64,000 nucleotides of DNA from Datnioides undecimradiatus (Eukaryota > Chordata > Actinopteri > Lobotiformes > Datnioididae): assembly GCA_008933995.1 (NCBI GenBank), contig WARS01001868.1:2015957-2079956 (forward strand), written 5' to 3'. The notes beneath the pieces were generated by a model, which did not search any database, was not told where the DNA came from, and worked only from the letters and a program-made list of their open reading frames with translations. Position 1 is the stretch's first letter. The number at the start of each line of letters is the position of its first letter. Positions 50,301 to 60,997 of this stretch are shown here, piece by piece. A program made the position numbers and the translations under genes.

Positions 50301-51708
50301 GTTCCCTTTTTATGTTTGTATCTCTTTAAGCACTTAAGCATTCAGTAATAGGAGTAATCCTTTCAGATTGATAAGCTCAAACTAAAATCACAAACAAGTG
50401 CAGGTGAATAAATATTTATGAAGAGAATCTACAGTCATCTCGAGTGTAATTTAAGTTTCGCGTTCTGTCATTCAGTACGACATCGCTGTTATTCAGCCTG
50501 TTACAGCGAAATTATCACTCCTGTAGGTTTGGTGAAGTTCTTCGGAAACCTGGCCATCATGGACAGCCCGCAGCAGGTCTGTGAAACCTACCCGGCCTTC
50601 CAGAGCAAGGTGTTTGAAATGGCTCTGGACCCGGACCCTGTGATGATCGGCGTGGCTCTGGACACTCTGGGATTACTCGGATCCACTGTAGAGGGGAAGC
50701 AGGTCCTTCAGAAAACAGGTTAGCTTGTTGGATTTCTTATTTTTCCAAATCTTCCAGGTTTTTATTCAGTAAAAATCAGAATGTTATAATGTTGTTGTTT
50801 TTTTAACTTACATCTGATGCATTTGGATCTTTGTGACACATCAGGAGAAAAGTTCAAGGCTGTGTTGTTAAGAATGAGTCAGCTTGCCAGCTCCGGAGCA
50901 ACAGAGCTCAGAGTGCGCAGCTTGGACGCCATATCACAGCTTCTCACCCTACAGGTATGTGCGAGCACACATATGAGATTTGTATGTATTTAAAGGGACC
51001 TTACACAACATTCAGCCCCACTACTCGTCACACCAAAGCACTGGCACAGCAGACCAGATCAAACATGGGTGTTTTCTCATCTAAGCACACAAGGCAACGT
51101 TGAACAAATATGGATCTGTTACTCAAAGAAACTTTTTGGATGCTATCTTTACAAAACATGGTTGTTGTTGATGAATTCGTAATGTTTGGTTGCAGCCCGA
51201 GCAGCAGACAGAAGACCTCTTGGCCCTGACAGAGTCCTGGTTCCACCTTCTGTCGAACCATCCCATGGACATGATCAGCAGCATTAGCACTCAGCCGTTC
51301 CCAGAGCTGCACTGTGGGGCTCTGCGGATATTCACTGTGAGTGTGCATCTGTTCTGACTGGTTGGATGTAATGTCATCAATACTGCTCCAGTGCTGTTCG
51401 TATCTTCACTGTTGGAGTTGAGTGTGTGTGTGTGTGTGTGTGTTTTCCAGGCCATTGCTTCTCAGCCGTGGGGTCAAAAGTTAATGATCAACACTCCCAG
51501 TTTCATGGAGTTCGTGTTGGATCGTTCGACGGGTCAGACAAAGGAGGCCAAAGACGCTAAGTTTGAACTGGTGGGATCCCTTGCGTGTTCGTCAACAGCA
51601 GCGGAGATACTGGGCAGTCAGAACTACCTCCGCCTGAAGACATATCTCAGAGAGGGACCTTACTATGTTTCAGCCGTGGCCTCCGTCAGCACAGAGGGAG
51701 CAGACTGA
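47340..51708 (+). CDS. psmd5: 26S proteasome non-ATPase regulatory subunit 5 (assembly chaperone S5b), complete
   Basis: PSMD5 (S5b, yeast Hsm3 counterpart) is an armadillo/HEAT-type cytosolic chaperone that binds the proteasome base (PSMC1-PSMC2-PSMD2 module) during assembly and is absent from the finished 26S particle. Ten coding exons: 47340-47512, 48176-48320, 48419-48532, 48672-48800, 49896-50005, 50109-50251, 50527-50718, 50845-50954, 51196-51336 and 51451-51708. All have GT-AG borders and fit in phase, giving 504 residues, the length I recall for human PSMD5. Diagnostic blocks include [44 protein letters not shown] and [16 protein letters not shown]. The ATG at 47340 has a good context (G at -3 and +4); a TTG-started extension upstream was rejected. 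The last intron ends in a TG microsatellite directly before its acceptor. The gene appears intact. Confidence 0.98.
47513..48175 (+). other. psmd5 intron 1
   Basis: This 663-bp intron contains a near-perfect 21-bp inverted repeat built on the tetramer AGCT (47621-47641 and 47675-47695). Otherwise nothing notable; a 62-codon open frame overlapping it is not conserved with anything I know. Confidence 0.7.
47621..47695. repeat. 21-bp inverted repeat with 33-base loop in psmd5 intron 1
   Basis: The left arm (47621-47641) and right arm (47675-47695) are reverse complements at 20 of 21 positions. Both begin or end in CGTTAG/CTAACG and consist mainly of tandem AGCT, itself a palindrome. The 33 bases between are ordinary. 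The RNA would fold into a stable hairpin. Slippage of the tetramer, or a very small foldback element, could explain it. Confidence 0.85.
48801..49895 (+). other. psmd5 intron 4
   Basis: The longest psmd5 intron, 1.1 kb and AT-rich. I saw no extra exon and no recognisable repeat, and the phase between exons 4 and 5 does not call for one. Confidence 0.7.
51421..51442 (+). repeat. TG microsatellite next to the psmd5 exon 10 acceptor
   Basis: About ten TG units lie immediately before TTTTCCAG, the acceptor of the last psmd5 exon. UG-rich tracts at this place can affect exon recognition through proteins such as TDP-43 or CELF. That is known for other genes and only inferred here. Confidence 0.85.
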
Positions 51709-51887
51709 TTCAAACACACTCAGATACACTTCATGGGTTTCTTGTTAATGCTTAAGTGATTGGTAAGTGCCTGAATAATCTAACTGTGGGTTAACATATT
51801 ATACAGTAACTTGGGAAAAGAGTGGTTTGAGTACTTGGGAAGCATTTTAAACCAATGACTTATTCATCAAACTTCAAACCCCTCCTC

Positions 51888-52200
51888 CCCTCAGCTCATC
51901 TTCGTTTCGGTTTAGCTACATTAAAGCTCCAGTGTAAAGAAACTATTGGCACCAGTGGTGAAGGTGCAGATTGCAACCAATCGAACATCCATCCACTCAC
52001 CCTTTCGTTTCAAATGTCCATTCTGGGCTACTGTAGAAATGGTGGCGGTGCAGCAAGGCAGACTCTGTGGAAGATGATGCGCTCCCTCTTTTGATATACT
52101 CATTCTGAGGTAATGAAAACACAACAGTATGTATGTTTAGGATATTATACACTAATGAAAACACAGTTCTAAATATTATATTGAGTATTCTTTAAATAAC
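51888..52200 (+). repeat. Interspersed repeat just downstream of psmd5
   Basis: Contains TTCTGGGCTACTGTAGAAA, GGTGGCGGTGCAGCAAGGCAG, CTCATTCTGAGGTAATGAAA and TTATACACTAATGAAAACAC, which I recognise as a widespread percomorph element. It begins 180 bases after the psmd5 stop codon, so it may form part of the 3' untranslated region. Confidence 0.65.
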
Positions 52201-53131
52201 AGGGTATATTAAAAGTAAAATGAGAAGGTGACAAACATGTCAGATGTATGTGAGACAGTAAAGGGAGCAAATCTTAAATACTGTTTATCAGCATATTAAC
52301 AGTCATGGTTATTTCAACACTCACAAAACAACATGAAGGATAATGTACTGAAAATGATCACATTATAATACCAATGTGCCATTATAGTACAAGCAGAATC
52401 ACCATTATAAGTTGATGATTAACATTGTGCATCACTATATCCCCACAGTATATGGCAACAAGTCAGCATGGTCCACATGGTGTGTTAACTCATGTTTATT
52501 CATGAGTCTTTTCTGATTACTTAAGCAAACATTAAAGGAGCTTACAAGATTCCCTGACACGTTCACCATCCCAGCACTTACTCAGACAAACTCACATCAT
52601 CACGTACAGTATGTGTGAAATCAGACTGGACTCAAAAACGCAACCTCATCCATCGGACCATCGCTCTCCAAATCCTTCAGACATTGATTTAATATGTTTG
52701 GGTCAAAACTATTTTTGTCTACTAAATATAAATTTTGTAATTAAAGAGGATGCAGTCCAACAGCTGATGTGTCTTTCCACTTTTTTATTATATGATACAG
52801 CAAAATGTTACACCCAGAACACAGAGTGAAGTTTTTACAAAACAAAAAGAAGCAATTGAATTTTAAGCTTTTTCTTTAATGTCAGTTAAAGTGTAGCCTC
52901 ATACAACTGTGTCAGTACTATAATATATTTGATCATTTATAATATGTTGCTAACTGTTACAGTGTGAAGTATCCAACGGTAGTCACATACGTTTTGATTC
53001 TCCCACATTAAAGCCACACATGTAATATGTTTCACTCCAGTGGTGAAACTATGACTAGACTTTGGGCCTTAATGAGGTGATTTGTGCATGATGTGTAAAT
53101 GAAGTGCCGCATTTGAGATTACCTGTCGTCT

Positions 53132-53148
53132 CCACAAGAGGGCGACAG
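53132..53148 (+). promoter_or_regulatory. CTCF-like motif, second
   Basis: CCACAAGAGGGCGACAG differs from the motif at 24014 by a single base and has the same orientation. It lies between psmd5 and kcnt1, a plausible place for a boundary between a housekeeping gene and a neuronal gene. It matches 13 of 15 CTCF consensus positions. Confidence 0.45.
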
Positions 53149-53234
53149 TTCAGCGCTGCCACACTGAGACACTCAGCCTGTCAGCTCTCAGCCTAAGTCT
53201 TAAAATCCAGCTTTTAAATTTTTAATTGTATTAA

Positions 53235-53465
53235 AACAAGTGCTCAGATACTGAAGTAAAAGACAATATCTGTCAGAATAAAATGTTACAAAGTCCCACT
53301 AAAGTCAAAGTATTATAAATAAAATATACTAAAAATCAAAAGGAAAAAGTCATTGTTCAGCAAAAAATGGCTTCTGTGATATTATATGTGACATTATTAG
53401 ATCAATAATACTGTTGGATGAATGTGTGAACAGCATCGTACTGGTTGAGGGAGAGCCGAGCTAGA
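53235..53465 (+). repeat. Interspersed repeat, family D
   Basis: Shares with 58485-58775 the ordered features AGTAAAAG, an ATTCTGCA/GTTCAGCA block, CATTATTAGAT, a GTGTGA(A/G)CAG block and a GGTT(G/T)AGG end. The copy is diverged. It resembles a common percomorph repeat that begins GAGGAAGTACTCAGATCC. Confidence 0.6.
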
Positions 53466-53700
53466 GTTTGGCAGTTTAGTCCAAAGGTTCCCAGTCTTCA
53501 GGGTCAGGCTGGCTCTGGTGGGTTAAGACCAATCTGAGAGAACATGAGATGATCGGTGAGGCAGGAGCAAAGAAACAAAGAAATCAGTTACACAGAATTC
53601 ACATTACTTCAAAAACCTTTCTCTTTTCATAAATAAACAAAACAAATATGACACTAATAAACCAAAACTGTGGTGCTATATTAAAATCAGAGCAGTACCT

Positions 53701-53740
53701 GGTAGTTTTATCCTCTGGGGACCACGAATGTCTGTTAATG
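53701..53740 (-). repeat. Family A repeat fragment
   Basis: The short block ATCCTCTGGGGACCACGAAT matches the ends of family A elements as I remember them. Only about 40 bases can be recognised, so this is a weak call. Confidence 0.5.
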
Positions 53741-56492
53741 GTTGTTTTAGTTGTGCTGCTCATGTGGTTAAAGGATCATTGTATTTCTGTTGCATCGACA
53801 CCATTCAGATTTACTTATTTTTAATCACATTCTTCAGTTTTGAATTAAAAAGAATTTAAAATGAGGCTTTTTATATATTTATATAAATGTGACATTGATT
53901 TATATTCAGCATTATTCCTTTAATCTGCTAACAAAACCAAACTTTCCTTCGCGGCGCATCGGTCCCGCTGGGATAATCTCACAGATGTTACTTCTCTGTT
54001 CTCCAGCAGTAAAAAGACTTCCCACTTCAGTCAGAGCGACTGACTCAATCCTAAACATCCATCATGAGCTTAAAACTCTTCAGCAACCTCGTGTCACCGT
54101 CACCCCGGTGAATCATCCCACCTCTCCCACGTCTTCTCCATACTTGCTCCAGTTTGCGTCATCAAATAAACACAGAAATAAATAATAAAATAGAAAACAC
54201 ATCCAGTCAGTCAATCTTTTTACATCTTATTTTAATTTCTTCTTCTGGTTCTTCTGGCAGTGTAGTGGAAGTCGTTTGGCTCATCTTATCTCTCATACGT
54301 CTTATGCTTTCACTCGAGTACTCTACTTCAGTACAAGTTTGAAGTACTTCTACTTTAATATTTTTATTTTATACCATTTTACACTTCTACCTCTTGTACG
54401 TTTCATTCCATACATGCATTTGACACCTGTGGTTACTTTTAAAATTCAGATTTTACAAGAAAAACATCCTATAATGTGCTTAAAATACAGTATGTTGAAG
54501 ATTAAACCAGTGGTTGGTGTAGTCTCAGATGGGGAACAGTTCCTCTGTTCATTCTTTTCATTTACACAATTGTTTTAATGTAAAATTGATCAAATTAGTT
54601 TTTTAATCTAAAATTTGATAGAAATTAATGCTGCAGAATTATTTTTTCCTTCTTTCCTACCCCATTAATTATTTAACAACCCCACATAACATAGTTAATC
54701 TAAGTTAATAATGTAATATATAATATATTACAGAACAAGTACTTTTACTTGAAGATCTTAAAGGTCCAACATTTTAACAGTTATATTTGTCCTGTTTATG
54801 TGTGTCTATTAAACACTCCAGTAGTGGTGTTAATAACAAAAAAAAAAGTGTTGATTTGATATTTTTCACACTTTTCCAGGGGCTTTTTCTGTCCCTGTCA
54901 CACACACGGTCAGATTTTGCTGTTTGGTGGAAGTAACCACCCACTACTCATCAGCAAACACTCACAGTTTGTACTCCTCACCAAGCTCTGTGCCCTGGTG
55001 GGCCGCTCTGGGGGACGTGGTTGTGACATCATTGATATGGAAGTCCTGATGCCTCGTTTAAAGGTGCAGTCTCTGAGTATTAGCTGTGTGCATGAGTGTT
55101 TTGATGGTTTTACAGTCTGCAATTTTAGACCTATTAATCAATGTTTACATGTAATGGAGTACTTATACTGTACCTTGTGGTCTAAGTTTGTCTTAATATT
55201 TCATATTTTACCTGAGAGATTCTTCTTTGTGCAGCTCTAATATTCACCAGTCTCAGGCTGTGCTGAGATCACCCTCTTTGGTACTGGACTGAAATATGAA
55301 TGGTAAACATTAGCTCTCATCCCCAGAGCAGCCTGTTAATCCCACTGATGCTGCTGGCCTCTCTGTGCCTTCCCCTGCTGTCCATCTCGGGGGAGGAGAC
55401 TCCTTCTGGTGTCCTCTGTGTGAAAGGTGGGACGAAGACTGTCAGCAGACACACGGTGGTTGGATATGTAGCATTTTGAGATTTTTAATGAATGATGAAC
55501 TTCTCATCCTCCTGTTCTGATACACACGACATAGCTGTGACACCTGGGATTCATTTTAGGAGGACCGATATAAAGGCAGTCCTGAAGAGCCCCAGAACAG
55601 CGACTAAAGGAATCATCTATTTGAAAAGCTCCTCTTTTTTGATTGAGAACCAGCTCCCACCCACATGAAAATGCAAAAAATATTTACATGGGTCTCACGA
55701 GTGCCTTCGCAGTAAACAAATGCATCTTTAATCATGAGGGAATATGCAGGGTTTCAAGGAAAACCGCAAAGAAAATAAAATTTAGCCTGTAGATGCTGCA
55801 GTATTGCTAAGCCAGTTATTGTCTCCAGCTCGGCCAGGTTGCCTGACATAACCTTCAAGCAATCTCAAAAAGGCCTCAACAGACCAGAGATGCTGTCCAC
55901 AAAATCTGCTAAAGTGAAATCTAAAGTCAGTAAAGAGCACATCGGTATGACCCTAACCCTTAAGCCTGAAAGAAAGAACATCATCACACCCTGATTAGAC
56001 AAGAGGGGGCTTAACCAAGCTGCTCTCAGTTATTATTTAAGGGTTAGACTCATCCACCTGCGCAACAGGTGATCTGTATAACCCTCCAATCAACTCAGAG
56101 GGATTTCAGCATTTAGCTAAATTGAACTGGAGGAAGGAAATTGTCTGGAAGCGCCAAGTAAAGGACGACTCCCACGGTCTGACGTTGTTGGTGCACATTG
56201 GGAATTTATGCTGAGATCAATGTGATACTGATACATTATAAATGAATGCGAGCCTTATTATATTGGCTCAACTTACATCATTTCTGTTCTTTTAAATGGG
56301 ATTTTGAATAAAAGACTATTATTCTGATTATATATGCGAAGGGATTAGTGTAATATCAATAAAAAAGACCCATCACTGGGTCGCATATTAGGTTGAAAGG
56401 ACCTTAGTTTTGTTCTGCAAAGACAACGTTCAACTTCATATTTCGATCGTAGACATGTGAAGAGACACGGGGCCTCCGACAGATGGTGCTGA

Positions 56493-56522
56493 TCTCTCTC
56501 TCGCTCTCTCCCTCTCTCTCTC
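56493..56522 (+). repeat. CT-rich tract upstream of kcnt1
   Basis: An impure CT repeat about 410 bases before the kcnt1 start codon. GA/CT tracts are common in vertebrate neuronal gene promoters, but a function here is only a possibility. Confidence 0.8.
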
Positions 56523-56866
56523 CACATCAAGAGTTGGGTGATAATTCAACAGTTATGTCATTAGGTGTACCGCTACCTCGGCAAGGAAAGCTGTCATCAG
56601 CGTCATGTTCACTGCTGCAGACCTGTGCTCTGCATCTCCCACAACATTTCCCCCCTCACACGTTGCCAGCTTTTGTTTCACCTTATTTAACTGTGACACC
56701 AGAAATTTCATTTGCATCTTCCAGGTTGTTATTGAAAGAGTTGATTGGCCAGTTGTCACTTTGCTCGCAGCTTCTTTTCTGCGTAGGCGGACAAAAACTC
56801 TCCCATACCTCCAGCATGCACCTGAATAGGTGAGGTGGGCTTCCACGCAGGGAGATATCACCCGGG

Positions 56867-56876
56867 CTTTTAAAAG
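56867..56876 (+). promoter_or_regulatory. TATA-like palindrome CTTTTAAAAG, candidate kcnt1 core promoter
   Basis: This 10-bp palindrome lies 53-62 bases before the kcnt1 ATG. Used as a TATA element it would place initiation near 56,900, leaving a very short leader. The surrounding sequence is GC-richer than the region further upstream. This is a motif-level inference. Confidence 0.4.
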
Positions 56877-56928
56877 AGCGCGTCTTTCTCTCCGCGTGTC
56901 CACTCCTTTTCGGGCAGATCACCCTCCG

Positions 56929-59334
56929 ATGCAATTAACCCAGGAAGACGACTTTGTCAAGGGGGACTCATCGCCGACCACCGCAGCTCTCCAGTCCGAC
57001 GGCAGCGCCGGATCTCCGGCCAAAATGTGCAGTGAATGTTACGTGAACCAGACATTTGTGAACGATGATGGGACCGTGAACGACCACAAGCCACGGTAAG
57101 AGAGACACGCAAAGACAGCGGAGACAAGTAAGAAGGCAAACTTGTGGAGATTAGTGATGAGGTGCTGTTCACATTTTGCAAAGTTGCCATATTCTTAGTT
57201 ACTGGCATTCTTTGAAGATGACGGATTTGCGTTAAAAACAGCGTGAAGTGCCAAATATCTGTGTGTTTTACTATATGTGAATACTTTGTGCTCAGTAAGT
57301 CGTGCAGCTGCGCGTAAACACGGTTTCAGCTTTGTATCAGTGTTTTTCCAGAGCTCCATCCAAACACCGTCCAGCCGTCCAGCTGTCAGCACTGTGGTGT
57401 GTTCAGCTGTTCATTGGTTTGCTCTCTGTCTCAGCTTTCACCTTTACAGCCTGGATATTATGTTCTATAATTACGTTTGTATTAACTAGAACTAACAATG
57501 AAAATGTTAATTCATATTAAAATGTTTCGGACTGTGCAGCTGTGTATCTTCTTTGGGCCACGTCTGTTGATATTTGACAAAAAATGTGTTGAAAGACCAG
57601 ATATTGTTATAAAAAATGTAAGTCCCAAAGAAAAAACACAGATGTATTGATAAACAAACTCTAAAATCTAATCATGAAACTTCTTCCTCAACATGCGCCG
57701 CTCTCTGTTCTGGTGTGCTCTTTGCCACTGGGTTTTGTTTGGTTAAGTTAGATAGAACCACATGGGAAATATAACCTTCATCTATTATGCAATAAGTTTG
57801 AAAAGCTTAATGGAGGATTACAGCAAACAGACAGGCAGAGAGATGGAGGAAATAGAGGTTCAAGGCTTTTCTATACTCCGTGCGCCCTCGCTCTTTATAA
57901 ATTGTTAAACTGAGAGTGAAAAACAGCGCCGGCGCCTTTAATCAAGAGGGTTTCACACCAAACCACTAACACTTCATTTGAATCATAAAATACTTTGCTT
58001 ACGTCTCACTGTGATGAGTAATATCCCATGAAAAGATGTTTAAACAAGGAAGTTAATGTGCAAAAACTTTCTGCAAGCGATGATTGTAATCTTAAGAAAA
58101 TACGCAGCAATGTGCACGCTCGGACGTCAAAGCAGTGGAAAATACTAAAAATCAAAGCATTCACTAAACTCTTTCTAAGTGACCGACATCAGTTCATCAC
58201 CTTCTTATCATGGTTCAAAGGTAACATCCCACTGTGCCATACCCTTCCTTTGCATGTTCTTCAGGCTCTCTGGCTGTGATTGATTAAGGCGTGACCTGGA
58301 AGAGGTGACTCAACATCTGCAGGCGTCAGTGTGGCAGCAGAAATTGTGCTTTTCATCCACCTAATCAGATGTTTCCAACCAACGGCTTTTATGGTTTTCT
58401 AAAACAAGATCATTGCAGGAGCTATGATTATTGCATATGATTACCCATGTGTCTATCAATCTGAGTGATAGCATGAGTTGAAACCAGTGACGGAGGAAGC
58501 ACCTTAGATCCTTTACTTATGGAAAAGCACCAAGACAAACTCACGCTTTTGAAATCGTACTTCACTTCAGCAGAAGTATTGCTTGCAAATAGGCATGAAT
58601 GATCCAAAGTAAAAGTGCTCATTCTGCAAAAAAAATGGTGGCAGTGACTGATAAATATTCAATTATTTCATTATTAGATTGTAAATAGTTGTGCGACATT
58701 GTGTGAGCAGGATTTTATTGCTGTAGCTGGTTTAGGTGGAGCGACTTTTAACTACTTTATGTACAGTTTGGTGTTTGAGTCCTGTGACTGCCTGCTACAC
58801 AAAGCAGTATTGATTTTCGGATGTTTCATTAATATCTCTTTAGAGTCTAGAGGAAAATTCAGATCTGAGACAACTGAAAGGTTACAAGGGGCCTCACCTA
58901 CACACTGCTTTTTTATGCTGTTTGGGAGTCAAGAATTTGGACTGTAATGCTTTATTAGTTTGTGATGGTATCCTTCTGTCCTATTTTTTTTTAATTTTAT
59001 TCCTGTCAGCCCATCACCTGCACTTTTCTATCCCTTGTTTCCTTTCCTTGCTTCCTCTCCTCTCCTGCTTCTTGCCTGTCCCTCCAGCTGCCTTCACTTT
59101 TACACTTTCCCTCTTTTTCTTCCTCTATTTCCCTTCTGCTTCCTTACTTGTGTCCTCTGCCTCCTCCAGCTCTTCTCCAGCACCACTCCAGACCAGCATC
59201 AACAGCAGCGGGGTTATCTTAGACATCTCCACTCTTAAGATGGAGCAGCACGAGAGTGAGGTGCCTCCGCTGCCGCCCCGCTTTCGCTTCAGAGACCTGC
59301 TGCTCGGGGACCAGAGTTTCCAGAACGATGACAG
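56929..59334 (+). CDS. kcnt1: Sodium-activated potassium channel subfamily T member 1 (Slack), N-terminus only
   Basis: KCNT1 forms large-conductance, sodium-activated potassium channels in the neuronal plasma membrane. Two coding exons are present, 56929-57095 and 59170-59334. They encode the first 110 residues plus two bases of the next codon, all cytoplasmic and ahead of the first membrane segment. Exon 1 has [13 protein letters not shown], comparable to the human YTNRTFEFDDG region. Exon 2 ends [19 protein letters not shown] then SFQNDDR, nearly identical to human KCNT1 ([19 protein letters not shown] from memory), and stops at the same split arginine codon. KCNT2 is the alternative but fits less well. 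ATG at 56929 was chosen because upstream in-frame reading begins only at a GTG. The next exon (VQVEFYVNENTF in relatives) was not found before 64,000, so the gene runs off the window. Confidence 0.93.
57096..59169 (+). other. kcnt1 intron 1
   Basis: A 2.1-kb intron. It holds a repeat copy at about 58485-58775, and its 3' end is extremely pyrimidine-rich (about 59015-59168), which produces hydrophobic, meaningless open frames. No alternative first exon was recognised. Confidence 0.7.
58485..58775 (+). repeat. Interspersed repeat, family D, second copy (kcnt1 intron 1)
   Basis: Runs from GTGACGGAGGAAGCACC through AAAGTAAAAGTGCTCATTC to GTAGCTGGTTTAGGTGGAGC and TTTTAACTACTTTATG. It matches the family D order better than the copy at 53235-53465 and is probably the fuller copy. 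Confidence 0.7.
59170..59334 (+). CDS. kcnt1: kcnt1 coding exon 2
   Basis: This 165-bp exon starts after the long pyrimidine tract ending CTCCTCCAG and stops at the donor GTAGGC. The first base completes an arginine codon begun in exon 1 (CG). Two further AG dinucleotides at 59204-59205 and 59207-59208 are also in phase, so shorter versions lacking 12 or 13 residues are possible. The conserved block from about 59239 ([14 protein letters not shown]) is kept in all of them. Confidence 0.9.
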
Positions 59335-59589
59335 GTAGGCAGCAGCGTGGATGTGAGAGGAAAGGAGTAAACAGAAAGTCTGTTTGACACGATCAGAGTG
59401 TTTGTTTTTTTGGTAATGGTCAAAAATGAGAAGAAGTGTAAACTGTAAGATACACACCAGATTTTCACCATCAGATAAAAAACAATGTAAATAAGCAACA
59501 AAGCACTCAGCAGTTAACAATGAGGCCTTTATTTCAAGCATGTATCCCTTACTTCTGCTGTACATCCATTATTTTAACCGTTCCACCAT

Positions 59590-59870
59590 ATATTCGTCAC
59601 TTCTAGCCAATTCAGTCGTTTACACTTTTAACAGTTCCAACTGAATATGTGTGTGCCATTCATTCATTCAACGCTTTACTATTTTATCTATTTATCCATC
59701 ACTTTTAGTAAATTCACCATTTAACTAATTTAACTGTTTATCCATTCATATGAACAATTTATTCAATAGCTAGCATTTAACTATTTTATCATGTATTCAT
59801 CACTTTTACCTGAATACTCAACCATTTATACATTTAACAATTTAAAAACTTTATCTGTTACTCTTAGTAA
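59590..59870 (+). repeat. Degenerate tandem-like repeat in kcnt1 intron 2
   Basis: The motif TCATCACTTTTA and relatives recur at about 59597, 59698 and 59807, with a weaker form near 59858. Between them are TTTAACTATTTTATC-like strings. Spacing of the first three is about 100-110 bases. The units are strongly diverged. Confidence 0.55.
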
Positions 59871-60950
59871 ACCATTATTGCAACAGTTTAAACTAGTTTA
59901 ATACTGTTGCCATTAAATTTAGCCACTGCACCAGTTTTACATTCGTTTTAGCTAACTATTAAACAGTTTGAGCTAGCTTAACTTAAGTTAGCTTGTCTTA
60001 GTTTAGCTTTACTAAGCTAACTTCTATGCTCGCTGGCTAAGTTGTCTTGCATATTTAACATGTTTTATTCAGATATTACAGCTCTTTCCATTCATGGATA
60101 TGTGTTTCTTTTAAATTCTAATTTCCTTTTTTTTTAAGATTAGCCGAGCTACTCACAATTTGACATTTTCCCCATGTAACTGCAAAAATACCACCCATGG
60201 ACACAGTTGCACCTGCCTGGGTGTCCCTGGTAATTGAGAGAATGTATTATTCATTATTTGCAACTCCTATAATTATCAATTAAGTAATTGCTTAAAGTAT
60301 TTTCTACACTGAAAATACCAAAATTTGACGGCTTCCATTATTTGAAACTGACAGTTTAAACAAGACATTGAAAGACACCGCCTCAGGATCTTGGGAACTG
60401 TGATTTTCACTGTTTTCTAACATCTGTACACCAAAATGATTAACCGAGAATTGGCAGTTCATTGGCAGCTTCATTTGATGTTCAAGTTGCAGTTGCTCCT
60501 CTGTTTTTGAAGCCTTAGTTCTGTTTTCACCATATGTTGTCAAGTTTTTTCCGACTAGTTCCTGTTTCACGTGAAAAAACACTTTGGTGGCAGTGGCGCA
60601 GATTGCATGGCCTCATTACAGCCGTGCCAATCATCTCATGTTGCTTTCGTGTATCTAAAGTGCTGATTGCCTTTTTTACAGCTGACACATAATTGGTATT
60701 CAAACCACACTTGACCTGCCTGCGTGTCCGCGCTTGTACTTGTTTTAGAGTTGCATCAGAGTTATTGTGCATGGAGTGTTTACCTTATCTACCCCCTGCA
60801 GTCTTGGCATACACAACAAGGAACACAAGTGCTTTTTAAAGGGTGCTTTAACTCTGTCGGTCTAAGTGGTGATTGTGCTTATGAGCTTGGGTGCTGTCCA
60901 TGGTGCTGGAAAAAGGAAAAGTTTCTGAATAACTTTTGAGAAGAAGTAGG

Positions 60951-60953
<3 letters not shown>

Positions 60954-60997
<44 letters not shown>
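60954..60997 (+). repeat. Long TG microsatellite in kcnt1 intron 2
   Basis: About 22 uninterrupted TG units, the longest simple repeat in the window, followed by an imperfect extension (CTGTGCGTACGTGTG). Likely polymorphic in length. Confidence 0.95.

Larger units (their letters stand above)
51709..56866. other. Intergenic interval between psmd5 and kcnt1
   Basis: 5.2 kb with the psmd5 3' untranslated region at its left end (polyadenylation site undecided; AATAAA occurs at about 53276 and 53316, with ATTAAA variants closer) and the kcnt1 promoter at its right end. It holds repeat copies at about 51888-52200, 53235-53465, 53701-53740 and 54255-54400, a CTCF-like motif at 53132-53148 and an exon-like hydrophobic stretch at 55327-55426 of unknown meaning. 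Confidence 0.65.
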
